A DNA stretch of 18,633 nucleotides, taken from contig DASUGR010000255.1 of NCBI GenBank assembly GCA_036273915.1, positions 1 through 18,633 of the forward strand, given 5' to 3'. How positions within the stretch are numbered: position 1 is the first letter of the stretch; each line of letters opens with the position of its first letter. The position numbers and the translations under genes were made by a program. Below, one piece after another: positions 7,545 through 15,059 of this stretch. This DNA is from PLA2 sp036273915. GTDB taxonomy: Bacteria; Planctomycetota; PLA2. Below the pieces are notes generated by a model. That model saw nothing but the letters and a program-made list of their open reading frames with translations. It did no database searches and was not told the origin of the DNA.

Positions 7545-9070
7545 GCGGCACCGTGAACATCACCGTCGACGGCAAGCAGGTCGCGGTCCCCGCCGGGACG
7601 AACCTGATCGAGGCCGCGCGCCACGCCGGCAAGTCGGTGCCGCACTACTGCTACCACCCGCGGCTCACGGTCGCGGGCAACTGCCGGATCTGCCTCGTCG
7701 AGATCCAGGGGCAGGGGAAGCTGCAGATCGCGTGCAACACGAAGGTCACGGAGGGGATGTCCTACTTCACGGACAACGAGCGCGTGCGGAAGGCGCGCGA
7801 GGGGGTGATGGAGCTCCTGCTCATCAACCACCCGCTCGACTGCCCCATCTGCGACCAGGCGGGCGAGTGCAAGCTGCAGGAGTACGCGGTCGAGCACGGC
7901 AGCGGGGTCACGCGCTTCGCCTTCGAGAAGGTCAGCAAGCCGAAGAACGTCTCCTGGGGCGACCGGGTCGTCTTCGACTCGGAGCGCTGCATCCTCTGCA
8001 CGCGCTGCGTCCGCTTCCTCGACGAGATCGCGGGCACGCCCGAGGTCGGCGTCGACCTGCGCGGCGAGAAGGCGACGCTGATCGTCAAGGGCGACGGCCA
8101 GCTCACCTCGCCCTACCAGATGAACATCATCGACCTCTGCCCGGTCGGAGCGCTCACGAGCCGCGACTTCCGGTTCAAGTCGCGCGTCTGGTTCATGCAC
8201 TTCACCGACACCCTCTGCACGTCGTGCGCGCGCGGCTGCAACACGGTCGTGGGCAGCCGCGGCGACCGCGTCCTGCGCATGGTGCCGCGCACGAACCCCG
8301 ACGTGAACGACAGCTGGATGTGCGATTTCGGCCGCCTCCACTACGGGTTCGCGAACGACCCGGAGCGGCTCACGACGCCGCGGGTCGCGGGCAAGGGCGC
8401 GCCCTACGCCGTCGCGATCTCCCGCGCGAAGGCGATCCTCGAGGGGGCCCGGGGGCAGGGGATCCTCGCCGTCGCCTCGCCCTTCATGACCAACGAGGAG
8501 CTCTTCGCGCTGAAGGGGATCCTCGACCACCTGGGCGTCGAGGACCGGTACTTCCTGAAGCCGATGGGCGAGGGCGACCAGCTGCTCGTCCACCCGGAGA
8601 AGTGCCCCAACGCGCGGGGCGCCTCGCTCCTCGGCTTTCTCGAGGCGCCGGCGGAGTGGGCATCGAAGGAGTACGGCGTGTTGCTCTACGTGGTGCCGCG
8701 CGAGGGCACGGATCTCCCGGAGGAGGTGCTGAAGCGCGCGAAGCGGAGGATCCTCTTCTCGCTCAAGGACCGCGAGGCGGATGTCTGCTTCCCGCTCACG
8801 ACGTGGATCGAGAAGGACGGGACCGTGGTGAGCGCGGGCGACCGGCTCCAGCGCCTCACCAAGGGGATCACGTTCGAGTCGACGCTCGTGACCGAGCGCA
8901 CCGTGCTCGACCGCCTGCACGCCGCGTTCGACGCGGGCTCTGGCTCCGAGGGCACGGCGGCGCAGGCGCTCGCGCGGCTGGCGGCGGCGGTGCCGGCGTT
9001 CCAGGGCGCCACGTGGCAGCGGATCGGGCCCATGGGCATGAAGCTCAAGGCGGCGGGGGCACCGGCGTGA
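7541..9070 (+). CDS. nuoG: NADH-quinone oxidoreductase subunit G, short form with four Fe-S cluster motifs
   Basis: A 509-residue form, far shorter than E. coli NuoG (about 908). The N-terminal half is complete: N1b [2Fe-2S] at Cys37, Cys48, Cys51 and Cys65; N5 at His97, Cys101, Cys104 and Cys110 (HxxxCxxCxxxxxC); N4 at Cys150, Cys153, Cys156 and Cys200; and an exact CxxCxxxCx27C motif (Cys226, 229, 233, 261) for the off-pathway N7 cluster. The molybdopterin-oxidoreductase-like C-terminal part is reduced to about 240 residues. It keeps a segment like SPFMTNEELFAL and the terminal ADVCFPLTTWIEKDGTVVSAGDRLQ motif but has lost most of the domain between them. The frame is uninterrupted, so this looks like a stable short form, not a pseudogene. 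GTG 7541 overlaps nuoF; the end overlaps nuoH. Confidence 0.93.
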   Translation: MSGTVNITVDGKQVAVPAGTNLIEAARHAGKSVPHYCYHPRLTVAGNCRICLVEIQGQGKLQIACNTKVTEGMSYFTDNERVRKAREGVMELLLINHPLDCPICDQAGECKLQEYAVEHGSGVTRFAFEKVSKPKNVSWGDRVVFDSERCILCTRCVRFLDEIAGTPEVGVDLRGEKATLIVKGDGQLTSPYQMNIIDLCPVGALTSRDFRFKSRVWFMHFTDTLCTSCARGCNTVVGSRGDRVLRMVPRTNPDVNDSWMCDFGRLHYGFANDPERLTTPRVAGKGAPYAVAISRAKAILEGARGQGILAVASPFMTNEELFALKGILDHLGVEDRYFLKPMGEGDQLLVHPEKCPNARGASLLGFLEAPAEWASKEYGVLLYVVPREGTDLPEEVLKRAKRRILFSLKDREADVCFPLTTWIEKDGTVVSAGDRLQRLTKGITFESTLVTERTVLDRLHAAFDAGSGSEGTAAQALARLAAAVPAFQGATWQRIGPMGMKLKAAGAPA

Positions 9071-10059
9071 CCTACGTCCTCGGCAAGCTCCTCCACATCG
9101 TGATCCTCGCGGGCGCCGCGCTCCCGGGGCTCGCGGCCGTGCTCGTCTGGGCGGAGCGGCGCGTGAGCGCGTTCATCCAGGACCGGCTGGGCCCGAACCG
9201 CGTGGGGCCCGCGGGGCTCCTGCAGCCGATCGCGGACCTCCTCAAGTTCATCTTCAAGGAGGACGTGATCCCGGGGCACGTGAACAAGACGCTCTACGTG
9301 CTCGCGCCCGCGATGAGCCTCGTGCCCGCGCTCGTCGCCTTCTGCGTCGTCCCCTACGCGCGCGGCATGGCGGTCGCCGACGTGAACGTCGGCATCCTGC
9401 TTGTCTTCGCGATCTCCTCGATCGCGGTCTACGGCGTGTCGATCGGCGGCTGGGCGGGCAACAGCAAGTACAGCCTCCTCGGCGGCGTCCGTGCGAGCGC
9501 GCAGATGATCTCCTACGAGCTCGCGCTCGGGGCCTCGTGCGTGCCGGTCTTCCTCGTGGTCGGCGAGCTCAACATGGAGGCGATCGTCGCCTGGCAGAAG
9601 CAGCACACGTGGCTCGTCTTCTACCTCTTCCCGGCGTGGATCATCTTCCTCGTGTCGAGCTACGCGGAGACGAACCGGCTCCCCTTCGACCTGCCCGAGG
9701 CCGAGACGGAGCTCGTGGCCGGGTACCACACCGAGTACTCCTCGATGAAGTTCGCGCTCTTCTTCCTCGCGGAGTACATCCACATGATCACGGCGTCGGC
9801 GCTCAGCGTGACGCTCTTCTTCGGCGGCTACGAGCTCCCGTTCGTGACGCTGCCGCCGGGCCTCTGGGGCACCGTGCTCAGCGGGCTCATCTTCTTCGCG
9901 AAGATCTCCTTCTTCCTGTTCCTCTTCATCTGGGTGCGCTGGACGCTCCCGCGGTTCCGCTACGACCAGCTCATGCACCTCGGATGGAAGATCCTCTTCC
10001 CCGCGAGTCTCGTCATGGTGCTGCTGACCGCGGGCTACTTCGCCATGGTGACGCCGTGA
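9067..10059 (+). CDS. nuoH: NADH-quinone oxidoreductase subunit H
   Basis: A 330-residue membrane subunit that forms the quinone tunnel and couples quinone reduction to the proton-pumping arm. About eight transmembrane helices are visible. Two conserved loops stand out: AERRVSAFIQDRLGPNRVGP (about residues 29-48) and the acidic quinone-chamber loop AETNRLPFDLPEAETELVAG (about 199-220), followed by HTEYSSMKFALFFLAEY. Length agrees with E. coli (325). GTG 9067 overlaps the nuoG stop in GTGA, and the same overlap joins it to nuoI. The chamber residues are all present, supporting a functional quinone site. Confidence 0.97.
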   Translation: MTYVLGKLLHIVILAGAALPGLAAVLVWAERRVSAFIQDRLGPNRVGPAGLLQPIADLLKFIFKEDVIPGHVNKTLYVLAPAMSLVPALVAFCVVPYARGMAVADVNVGILLVFAISSIAVYGVSIGGWAGNSKYSLLGGVRASAQMISYELALGASCVPVFLVVGELNMEAIVAWQKQHTWLVFYLFPAWIIFLVSSYAETNRLPFDLPEAETELVAGYHTEYSSMKFALFFLAEYIHMITASALSVTLFFGGYELPFVTLPPGLWGTVLSGLIFFAKISFFLFLFIWVRWTLPRFRYDQLMHLGWKILFPASLVMVLLTAGYFAMVTP

Positions 10060-10595
10060 AGACAAGGGTCGTCAAGCGCCCGAAGCTCAACCTCGGCGAG
10101 CGCATCTACATCGTGACGGTCGTGAAGGGGCTCCTCCTCACGATCAAGCACTTCTTCGGCGTGTGCGCCGACCTCTTCCACTGGAAGACCAAGACGACCG
10201 CGATCACGATGCAGTACCCGGAGGAGCGCTGGGACTTCAAGGACAACTTCCGGGGCGCGCCCGCGCTGGTCATGGACCAGTTCGGCCGCGAGAAGTGCGT
10301 CGCCTGCCAGATGTGCGAGTTCGTGTGCCCGCCGAAGGCGATCACGATCTGGCCGGCGGAGTTCGCGAGCCACGACAACAACGTCGAGAAGTACCCCGAC
10401 CGGTTCGAAATCGACATGCTCCGCTGCATCTACTGCGGCTTCTGCGAGGAGGCGTGCCCGGAGGAGGCGATCTTCCTCGTCAAGGAGGCGGAGCTCGTCC
10501 ACACGGACAAGAAGGACTTCATCCACGACAAGAAGAAGCTCTACGAGATGGGCGGGATCCGGGAGGACCGGATCCTGAAGTGGCAGCACAAGTGA
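10056..10595 (+). CDS. nuoI: NADH-quinone oxidoreductase subunit I (two [4Fe-4S], N6a/N6b)
   Basis: A 179-residue ferredoxin-like subunit that carries clusters N6a and N6b, the last relays before N2. CVACQMCEFVCP (Cys81, 84, 87, 91) and CIYCGFCEEACP (Cys124, 127, 130, 134) are the two classical 8Fe motifs. An amphipathic N-terminal helix (about residues 16-40) would lie on the membrane. The length matches E. coli (180). The electron chain on this operon therefore reaches N6b, but the N2 acceptor in NuoB is not encoded here. GTG 10056 overlaps nuoH; the stop overlaps nuoJ. Confidence 0.97.
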   Translation: MKTRVVKRPKLNLGERIYIVTVVKGLLLTIKHFFGVCADLFHWKTKTTAITMQYPEERWDFKDNFRGAPALVMDQFGREKCVACQMCEFVCPPKAITIWPAEFASHDNNVEKYPDRFEIDMLRCIYCGFCEEACPEEAIFLVKEAELVHTDKKDFIHDKKKLYEMGGIREDRILKWQHK

Positions 10596-11092
10596 CCACG
10601 TTCTTCTTCTGGGCGTTCGCCGTCGTCGTCGCGGGCTCCGCGCTCCTCGCGATCACGCGCCGCAACGGCGTCGCCGCGGCGCTCTGGGCCGCCTCCTCGT
10701 TCGTAGGCATCGCCGGCGTGTTCGTGCTCCTCGGCGCCTACTTCCTGGCGGTCGTCGAGGTGCTCGTCTACGCGGGCGCGATCATGGTCCTCTTCCTGTT
10801 CGTGATCATGCTCCTGAACCTGCGCGAGACGGACCTGCGCGTGCTGGAGGGCCCGCGCATGCACGTCGGCGGCGCGATCCTCGGGGCGCTCTTCCTCGCG
10901 GGGCTCGTGTGGACCTGCCGCCGCTCGGGGCTCTTCGAGGTGCCGCTCGAGCCGAAGGGGCCGGCCGGGGAGACCGGCACGGTCGCGGCGCCGCTCTTCC
11001 GCGACTACGTGCTGCCCTTCGAGATCGTCTCCTTCCTGCTCCTCGCCGCGATGGTGGGGGCGGTCCTCCTGACGAAGAGGAAGCTCTCGTGA
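10592..11092 (+). CDS. nuoJ: NADH-quinone oxidoreductase subunit J
   Basis: A 166-residue membrane subunit with about five transmembrane helices, placed between NuoH/A and NuoK. Its TM3 contains the conserved FLAVVEVLVYAGAIMVLF segment, which in complex I switches between alpha and pi helix during coupling. The run LFVIMLLNLRE follows, as usual. It is slightly shorter than E. coli NuoJ (184). GTG 10592 overlaps the nuoI stop in GTGA. The 55-nt spacer before nuoK is a long G-rich run. Confidence 0.94.
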   Translation: MTTFFFWAFAVVVAGSALLAITRRNGVAAALWAASSFVGIAGVFVLLGAYFLAVVEVLVYAGAIMVLFLFVIMLLNLRETDLRVLEGPRMHVGGAILGALFLAGLVWTCRRSGLFEVPLEPKGPAGETGTVAAPLFRDYVLPFEIVSFLLLAAMVGAVLLTKRKLS

Positions 11093-11123
11093 GGGGGGTG
11101 AGGGGGCTCGGGGGGCAGGGGGG
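11093..11123 (+). other. G-quadruplex-type run between nuoJ and nuoK
   Basis: Immediately after the nuoJ stop come four G runs of 6, 5, 6 and 6 bases separated by TGA, CTC and CA. This is a strong G-quadruplex pattern on the sense strand and hence in the nuo mRNA. It ends 14 nt before the nuoK Shine-Dalgarno (GGGAGG, 11137-11142). It interrupts an otherwise tightly overlapped operon. A role in expression is inference. Confidence 0.6.
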
Positions 11124-11147
11124 CGCGGGCCCCGCCGGGAGGTCCCG

Positions 11148-11447
11148 ATGACGGTCGGACACCTGGTCACGCTCGCGGGCGTGCTCTTCACGCTCGGCAT
11201 GCTCGGCGTGCTCTCGCGCAGGAACATCCTCATCATCCTCCTGTCGGTCGAGCTGATGCTCAACGCGGCGGCGCTCGCCCTCGTGGCGTTCGCCTCCTAC
11301 AGGGGCAACCTCGACGGGCAGGTCATGGTGTTTTTCGCGATCGCGGTCGCGGCGGCCGAGGTCGCCGTCGGCCTCGCGCTCGTGATCGCGCTCTTCCGGA
11401 TCCGCGTCACCGTCGACGCGGATCAGGTCAATCTCCTCAAGCAATGA
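11148..11447 (+). CDS. nuoK: NADH-quinone oxidoreductase subunit K
   Basis: A 99-residue MrpC-like membrane subunit with three transmembrane helices. The two buried glutamates of the proton pathway are at the expected places: Glu35 in LLSVELMLN and Glu71 in AAAEVAVGL, matching Glu36 and Glu72 of E. coli. ATG 11148 has GGGAGG at a 5-nt spacing. Unlike its neighbours it overlaps neither adjacent gene: 55 nt precede it and 112 nt follow. The following gap (11448-11559) has a weak TCGGC/GCCGA inverted repeat near 11470-11485 but no T run and no clear promoter. Confidence 0.97.
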   Translation: MTVGHLVTLAGVLFTLGMLGVLSRRNILIILLSVELMLNAAALALVAFASYRGNLDGQVMVFFAIAVAAAEVAVGLALVIALFRIRVTVDADQVNLLKQ

Positions 11448-11559
11448 GAGCCTGTGAAGAAATCCCGGCGTCGGCTCGAGGCCGAGCGAGGTGGCTTCTG
11501 CAAGCTCTGAGCCGCGCTGCCCCCCGGCCCCCCTACCTTCCCGCTCCCGCGAGGTGCGC

Positions 11560-13449
11560 ATGACCGGGTTTCTCGCGTGGCTCACGCTGATCGCCCCGCT
11601 CGGCGCGGCGGTCGTCCTCACCCTCCTTCCCGGCCTCCGCCGGAGCTCGATGGGGCCGCTCCTCGCCGTCGCCTCGGTGCTCCTCTGCGCCGCGACCTCG
11701 CTCATCTTCTGGATGGGCGGCACCCACACCGAGGTCGAGAGCACGTGGACCTGGATGGACTTCGCGACGAGCGGGGGTCGCGGGATCGAGCTCGGCGTGC
11801 TCGTCGACCCGCTCTCGAAGATGATGCTGCTCGTCGTCGGCTGGGTCGGCTCGGCGATCTTCATCTTCGCGCTCGGCTACATGAAGGGCGACCCGTCGAT
11901 CGGGCGCTTCTTCGCGAAGTTCGCGCTGTTCGTCTTCTCGATGCTCGGCATCGTGCTCTCGACGAACTTCCTCATGATCTTCGTCTTCTGGGAGCTCGTG
12001 GGCGCGAGCAGCTACCTGCTCATCGGCTACTACTACGACAAGCCGAGCGCCGTCGAGGCGGGGAAGAAGGCGTTCCTCGTGAACCGCGTCGCGGACTTCG
12101 GGTTCCTGCTCGGGATCCTGATGATCTGGCGGATGACGGGGTCGTTCCACTTCGGCGAGATCGAGAAGGCCGTCCGCGAGGGGCACGTCTCCGGCAGCCC
12201 GGGCCTCCTCGCGCTCGCGTCCGTCCTCATCTTCGTCGGCGCGATGGGGAAGAGCGCGCAGATCCCCTTCCACGTCTGGCTGCCGGACGCCATGGAGGGC
12301 CCGACGCCCGTCTCCGCGCTCATGCACGCGGCCACGATGGTCGCGGCGGGCGTCTACATGGTGATCCGCGTCTTCTTCTGCTTCGAGCCGCTCGGCGCCG
12401 TGAGCTGGGGGTGGGCGCCGGGCTTCGTCGCGTGGACCGGCGGGCTCACCGCGGTGCTCGCCGCGACGATCGCGCTCGTGCAACGCGACATCAAGAAGGT
12501 GCTCGCGTACTCGACGCTCTCGCAGCTCGGCTACATGGTGATGGCGCTCGGCGCGGGCGCCTACTCGATCGCCATGTTCCACCTGACCACGCACGCCTTC
12601 TTCAAGGGGCTCCTGTTCCTCTGCTCGGGCTCCGTGATCCTCGGGTGCCACCACGAGCAGGACATGTTCCAGATGGGCGGGCTCCGGAAGAGGATGCCCG
12701 TCACGTTCTGGACCTTCACCGCGGGCATGCTCGCGCTCACCGGCATCTGCCCGTTCGCGGGGTTCTGGAGCAAGGACCTGATCCTCGACGCGCTCCACGC
12801 AAAAGACCTCCACTTCCTGCAGCTCGCCGCGACCGTCACCGCGGGCCTCACCGCGCTCTACATGTCGCGGGCGTGGATCCTCACGTTCCTCGGCGAGTAC
12901 CGCGGCCACGCGCACCCGCACGAGTCGCCGAAGGTGATGACGCTGCCGCTCGTGTTCCTCGCCGTCATGTCGCTCCTGATCGGCGTCGCGGGCTACGCCC
13001 ACTGGCTCTTCCCGGTGCAGGGCTACCTCGAGCACTGGACGATCCAGGAGCTGCACGTGGACCCGAGCATCGCGATCGTGTCGACGGCGATCGTGCTTGT
13101 CGGCTACGCGATTTCGTGGTCGATCTACAAACGCCCGAAGCTCGACCGCGCCGAGGCGCTCAAGGCGCGCTTCCCGGCGCTCTACGACCTCCTCTGGAAC
13201 AAGTACTACATCGACGACTTCTATCTCTGGCTCGTGCGGACCGTGCAGCAGGGGATCGCGCGCGTCTGCCGCGCCTTCGAGGAGAACGTGATCGTGAAGG
13301 GGCTCGTCGGCGTCCCGGTCGCGTTCACCGCGTGGGTCGCGGACAAGTCGCGGCGGCTCCAGGCCGGCCGGCTCAACTTCTACGCCTACGTGTTCGTGGG
13401 CGGGGTGACGGTGCTCTTCCTCTTCCTCCTCGCGATGGGGGCCCGGTGA
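11560..13449 (+). CDS. nuoL: NADH-quinone oxidoreductase subunit L (antiporter-like, distal)
   Basis: A 629-residue antiporter-like subunit at the far end of the membrane arm, including the C-terminal amphipathic helix that runs along the arm. Key proton-channel residues are present: Glu145 in FWELVGASSYLLIG (TM5), Lys231 in GAMGKSAQIPFHVWLPDAMEGPTP (TM7), the THAFFKGLLFL segment, and Lys405 in GFWSKDLIL (TM12). ATG 11560 has GAGGTG at 11551-11556, a short 3-nt spacing. A GTG at 11491 in the same frame would add a Pro/Ser-rich stretch unlike any NuoL start. The stop (13447-13449) overlaps the nuoM ATG by one base. Confidence 0.97.
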   Translation: MTGFLAWLTLIAPLGAAVVLTLLPGLRRSSMGPLLAVASVLLCAATSLIFWMGGTHTEVESTWTWMDFATSGGRGIELGVLVDPLSKMMLLVVGWVGSAIFIFALGYMKGDPSIGRFFAKFALFVFSMLGIVLSTNFLMIFVFWELVGASSYLLIGYYYDKPSAVEAGKKAFLVNRVADFGFLLGILMIWRMTGSFHFGEIEKAVREGHVSGSPGLLALASVLIFVGAMGKSAQIPFHVWLPDAMEGPTPVSALMHAATMVAAGVYMVIRVFFCFEPLGAVSWGWAPGFVAWTGGLTAVLAATIALVQRDIKKVLAYSTLSQLGYMVMALGAGAYSIAMFHLTTHAFFKGLLFLCSGSVILGCHHEQDMFQMGGLRKRMPVTFWTFTAGMLALTGICPFAGFWSKDLILDALHAKDLHFLQLAATVTAGLTALYMSRAWILTFLGEYRGHAHPHESPKVMTLPLVFLAVMSLLIGVAGYAHWLFPVQGYLEHWTIQELHVDPSIAIVSTAIVLVGYAISWSIYKRPKLDRAEALKARFPALYDLLWNKYYIDDFYLWLVRTVQQGIARVCRAFEENVIVKGLVGVPVAFTAWVADKSRRLQAGRLNFYAYVFVGGVTVLFLFLLAMGAR

Positions 13450-15059
13450 TGCTGAGCCTCATCACGCTCCTCGCCCCGGCCGTCGGCTGCTTCGTCCTCT
13501 TCCGCATGAGGGAGCGGGACGACGCGGATCGCGAGCGCATCCGGCGCACCGCCTCGGCGTTCGTCACGATCAGCCTGATCGCGTCGCTCGTCATGTGGTG
13601 GAGCTACGACACGGGCGGCGAGCGGTACCAGAACGTCATCGACGTGGCGTGGGCGCCCTCGCTCGGGATCGGCTTCCGCCTCGGCACGGACGGCATCTCG
13701 ATCGCGATGGTCGTGCTCACGTCCGTGGTCATCTGGGCGGGCTGCTATGTGTCGCGTTCGATCAAGGACCGGGTGAAGGAGCACTACATCCTGCTCCTCG
13801 CGCTCGTGACGGGCGTCTTCGGCGTCTTCCTGTCGCTCGACCTCTTCTTCTTCTACTTCTTCTACGAGATGGCCGTGATCCCGATGTACCTGCTCATCGG
13901 GGTCTGGGGCAGCCGCGCCGCGCAGTACTCGAAGGAGTACGCGACGATGAAGCTGACCCTCTACCTGACGACGGGCGCGGTCTTCGCCCTCGTCGGGCTC
14001 CTCGCGGTCTACTACCAGGGGAGCGAGGCGCTGCAGGCGCAGGGGCTCCTCAAGGCCGGCGAGCGCACGTTCGACATGCGGCTGCTCTCGCAGGCCGTGC
14101 TCTCGGCGGGCTTCCAGAAGGCGTGGTTCCCGGTCGTGTTCCTCGGCTTCGCGTGCATCGTCCCGATGTGGCCGCTCCACTCCTGGTCGCCGATCGGCCA
14201 CGCGGCGGCGCCGTCGTCGGTCTCGATGCTGCACGCCGGCGTGCTGATGAAGCTCGGCGCCTACGGCATCCTGCGGCTCGGCTTCGACATCCTCCCGGTG
14301 GGCGCGCACCACTGGATGGGGTGGGTGGCCGTCCTGTGCTGCATGAACATCCTCTACGGCGGTCTCGTCGCGATGGCGCAGCGCGACATGAAGTTCATCA
14401 TCGGGTTCTCGAGCTCGAGCCACATGGGCTACGTGCTCCTGGGCCTCGCGACCGTCGCGGCCGGCTCCGGCGAGGCGGCGACGGCGGGCATCTCGGGCGC
14501 CGTGTTCCTGATGTTCGCCCACGGCATCATGACGGCGCTCGCCTTCGGCCTGATCGGCTGGTTCTACGACCAGACGCACACTCGCGTCGTGGACGACCTC
14601 GGCGGGATGCTGAAGCAGATGCCGTTCGTCGGCGTCTGCTTCGTGATCATGGCGATGGCCTCCGCCGGCCTGCCGGGGTTCGCGAACTTCGCCTCGGAGC
14701 TGCTGGTGATCGTCGGCGCCTGGAGGTCGTCGTTCACGCTCGCCGGGACCGGCCTGACGGTCCCCGGCTGGGTGCCGACCGTCGCGGCGGTCTGGGGCAT
14801 CGTGATCAGCGCGACCTACCTGCTGCGGGCCGTCCGCGACGCGTGGTTCGGGCCAGCGAACCCGCGCTGGGAGGGGCTCCGCGACGCCACCGCGCGCCGG
14901 GAGCGGCTCCCGTTCGCGGGCCTGATCCTCGTCCTCACGCTGACAGGCTGCTTCCCGCGGACGATCGTCGACACCATCAAGGACGGCGTGCGGCACGTGA
15001 TGCAGAGGCAGGAGGAGCGGAAGGCCGAGCAGCCCGTGCACGACGGAGGTCCCCGGTGA
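13449..15059 (+). CDS. nuoM: NADH-quinone oxidoreductase subunit M (antiporter-like), variant lacking the TM7 lysine
   Basis: A 536-residue antiporter-like subunit, the middle pump of the membrane arm. Glu140 in FYEMAVIPMYLLIGVWG corresponds to essential Glu144 of E. coli. Lys268 in GVLMKLGAYG corresponds to Lys265, and the TM12 glutamate in LPGFANFASELLV is kept. In TM7, however, the segment reads FACIVPMWPLHSWSPIGHAA. Aligned by eye with FAVKMPVVPLHGWLPDAH, the essential Lys234 is Ile237 (codon 14157-14159) and the LPDAH motif has become SPIGH. The C-terminus has a hydrophilic tail of about 20 residues. ATG 13449 overlaps the nuoL stop; GTG 13446, directly before it, is in frame and also possible. 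The end overlaps nuoN. Confidence 0.95.
   Translation: MLSLITLLAPAVGCFVLFRMRERDDADRERIRRTASAFVTISLIASLVMWWSYDTGGERYQNVIDVAWAPSLGIGFRLGTDGISIAMVVLTSVVIWAGCYVSRSIKDRVKEHYILLLALVTGVFGVFLSLDLFFFYFFYEMAVIPMYLLIGVWGSRAAQYSKEYATMKLTLYLTTGAVFALVGLLAVYYQGSEALQAQGLLKAGERTFDMRLLSQAVLSAGFQKAWFPVVFLGFACIVPMWPLHSWSPIGHAAAPSSVSMLHAGVLMKLGAYGILRLGFDILPVGAHHWMGWVAVLCCMNILYGGLVAMAQRDMKFIIGFSSSSHMGYVLLGLATVAAGSGEAATAGISGAVFLMFAHGIMTALAFGLIGWFYDQTHTRVVDDLGGMLKQMPFVGVCFVIMAMASAGLPGFANFASELLVIVGAWRSSFTLAGTGLTVPGWVPTVAAVWGIVISATYLLRAVRDAWFGPANPRWEGLRDATARRERLPFAGLILVLTLTGCFPRTIVDTIKDGVRHVMQRQEERKAEQPVHDGGPR

Noticed and set aside
11491..11559. Possible earlier GTG start for nuoL.
   Set aside because: It would add a Ser/Pro/Arg-rich tail unlike known NuoL; ATG 11560 is followed directly by the first transmembrane helix and preceded by GAGGTG.
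11577..13448. Long upstream extension of the nuoM frame across nuoL.
   Set aside because: The extension is Arg/Pro/His-rich and runs out of frame through a clear nuoL. NuoM homology begins at 13449.
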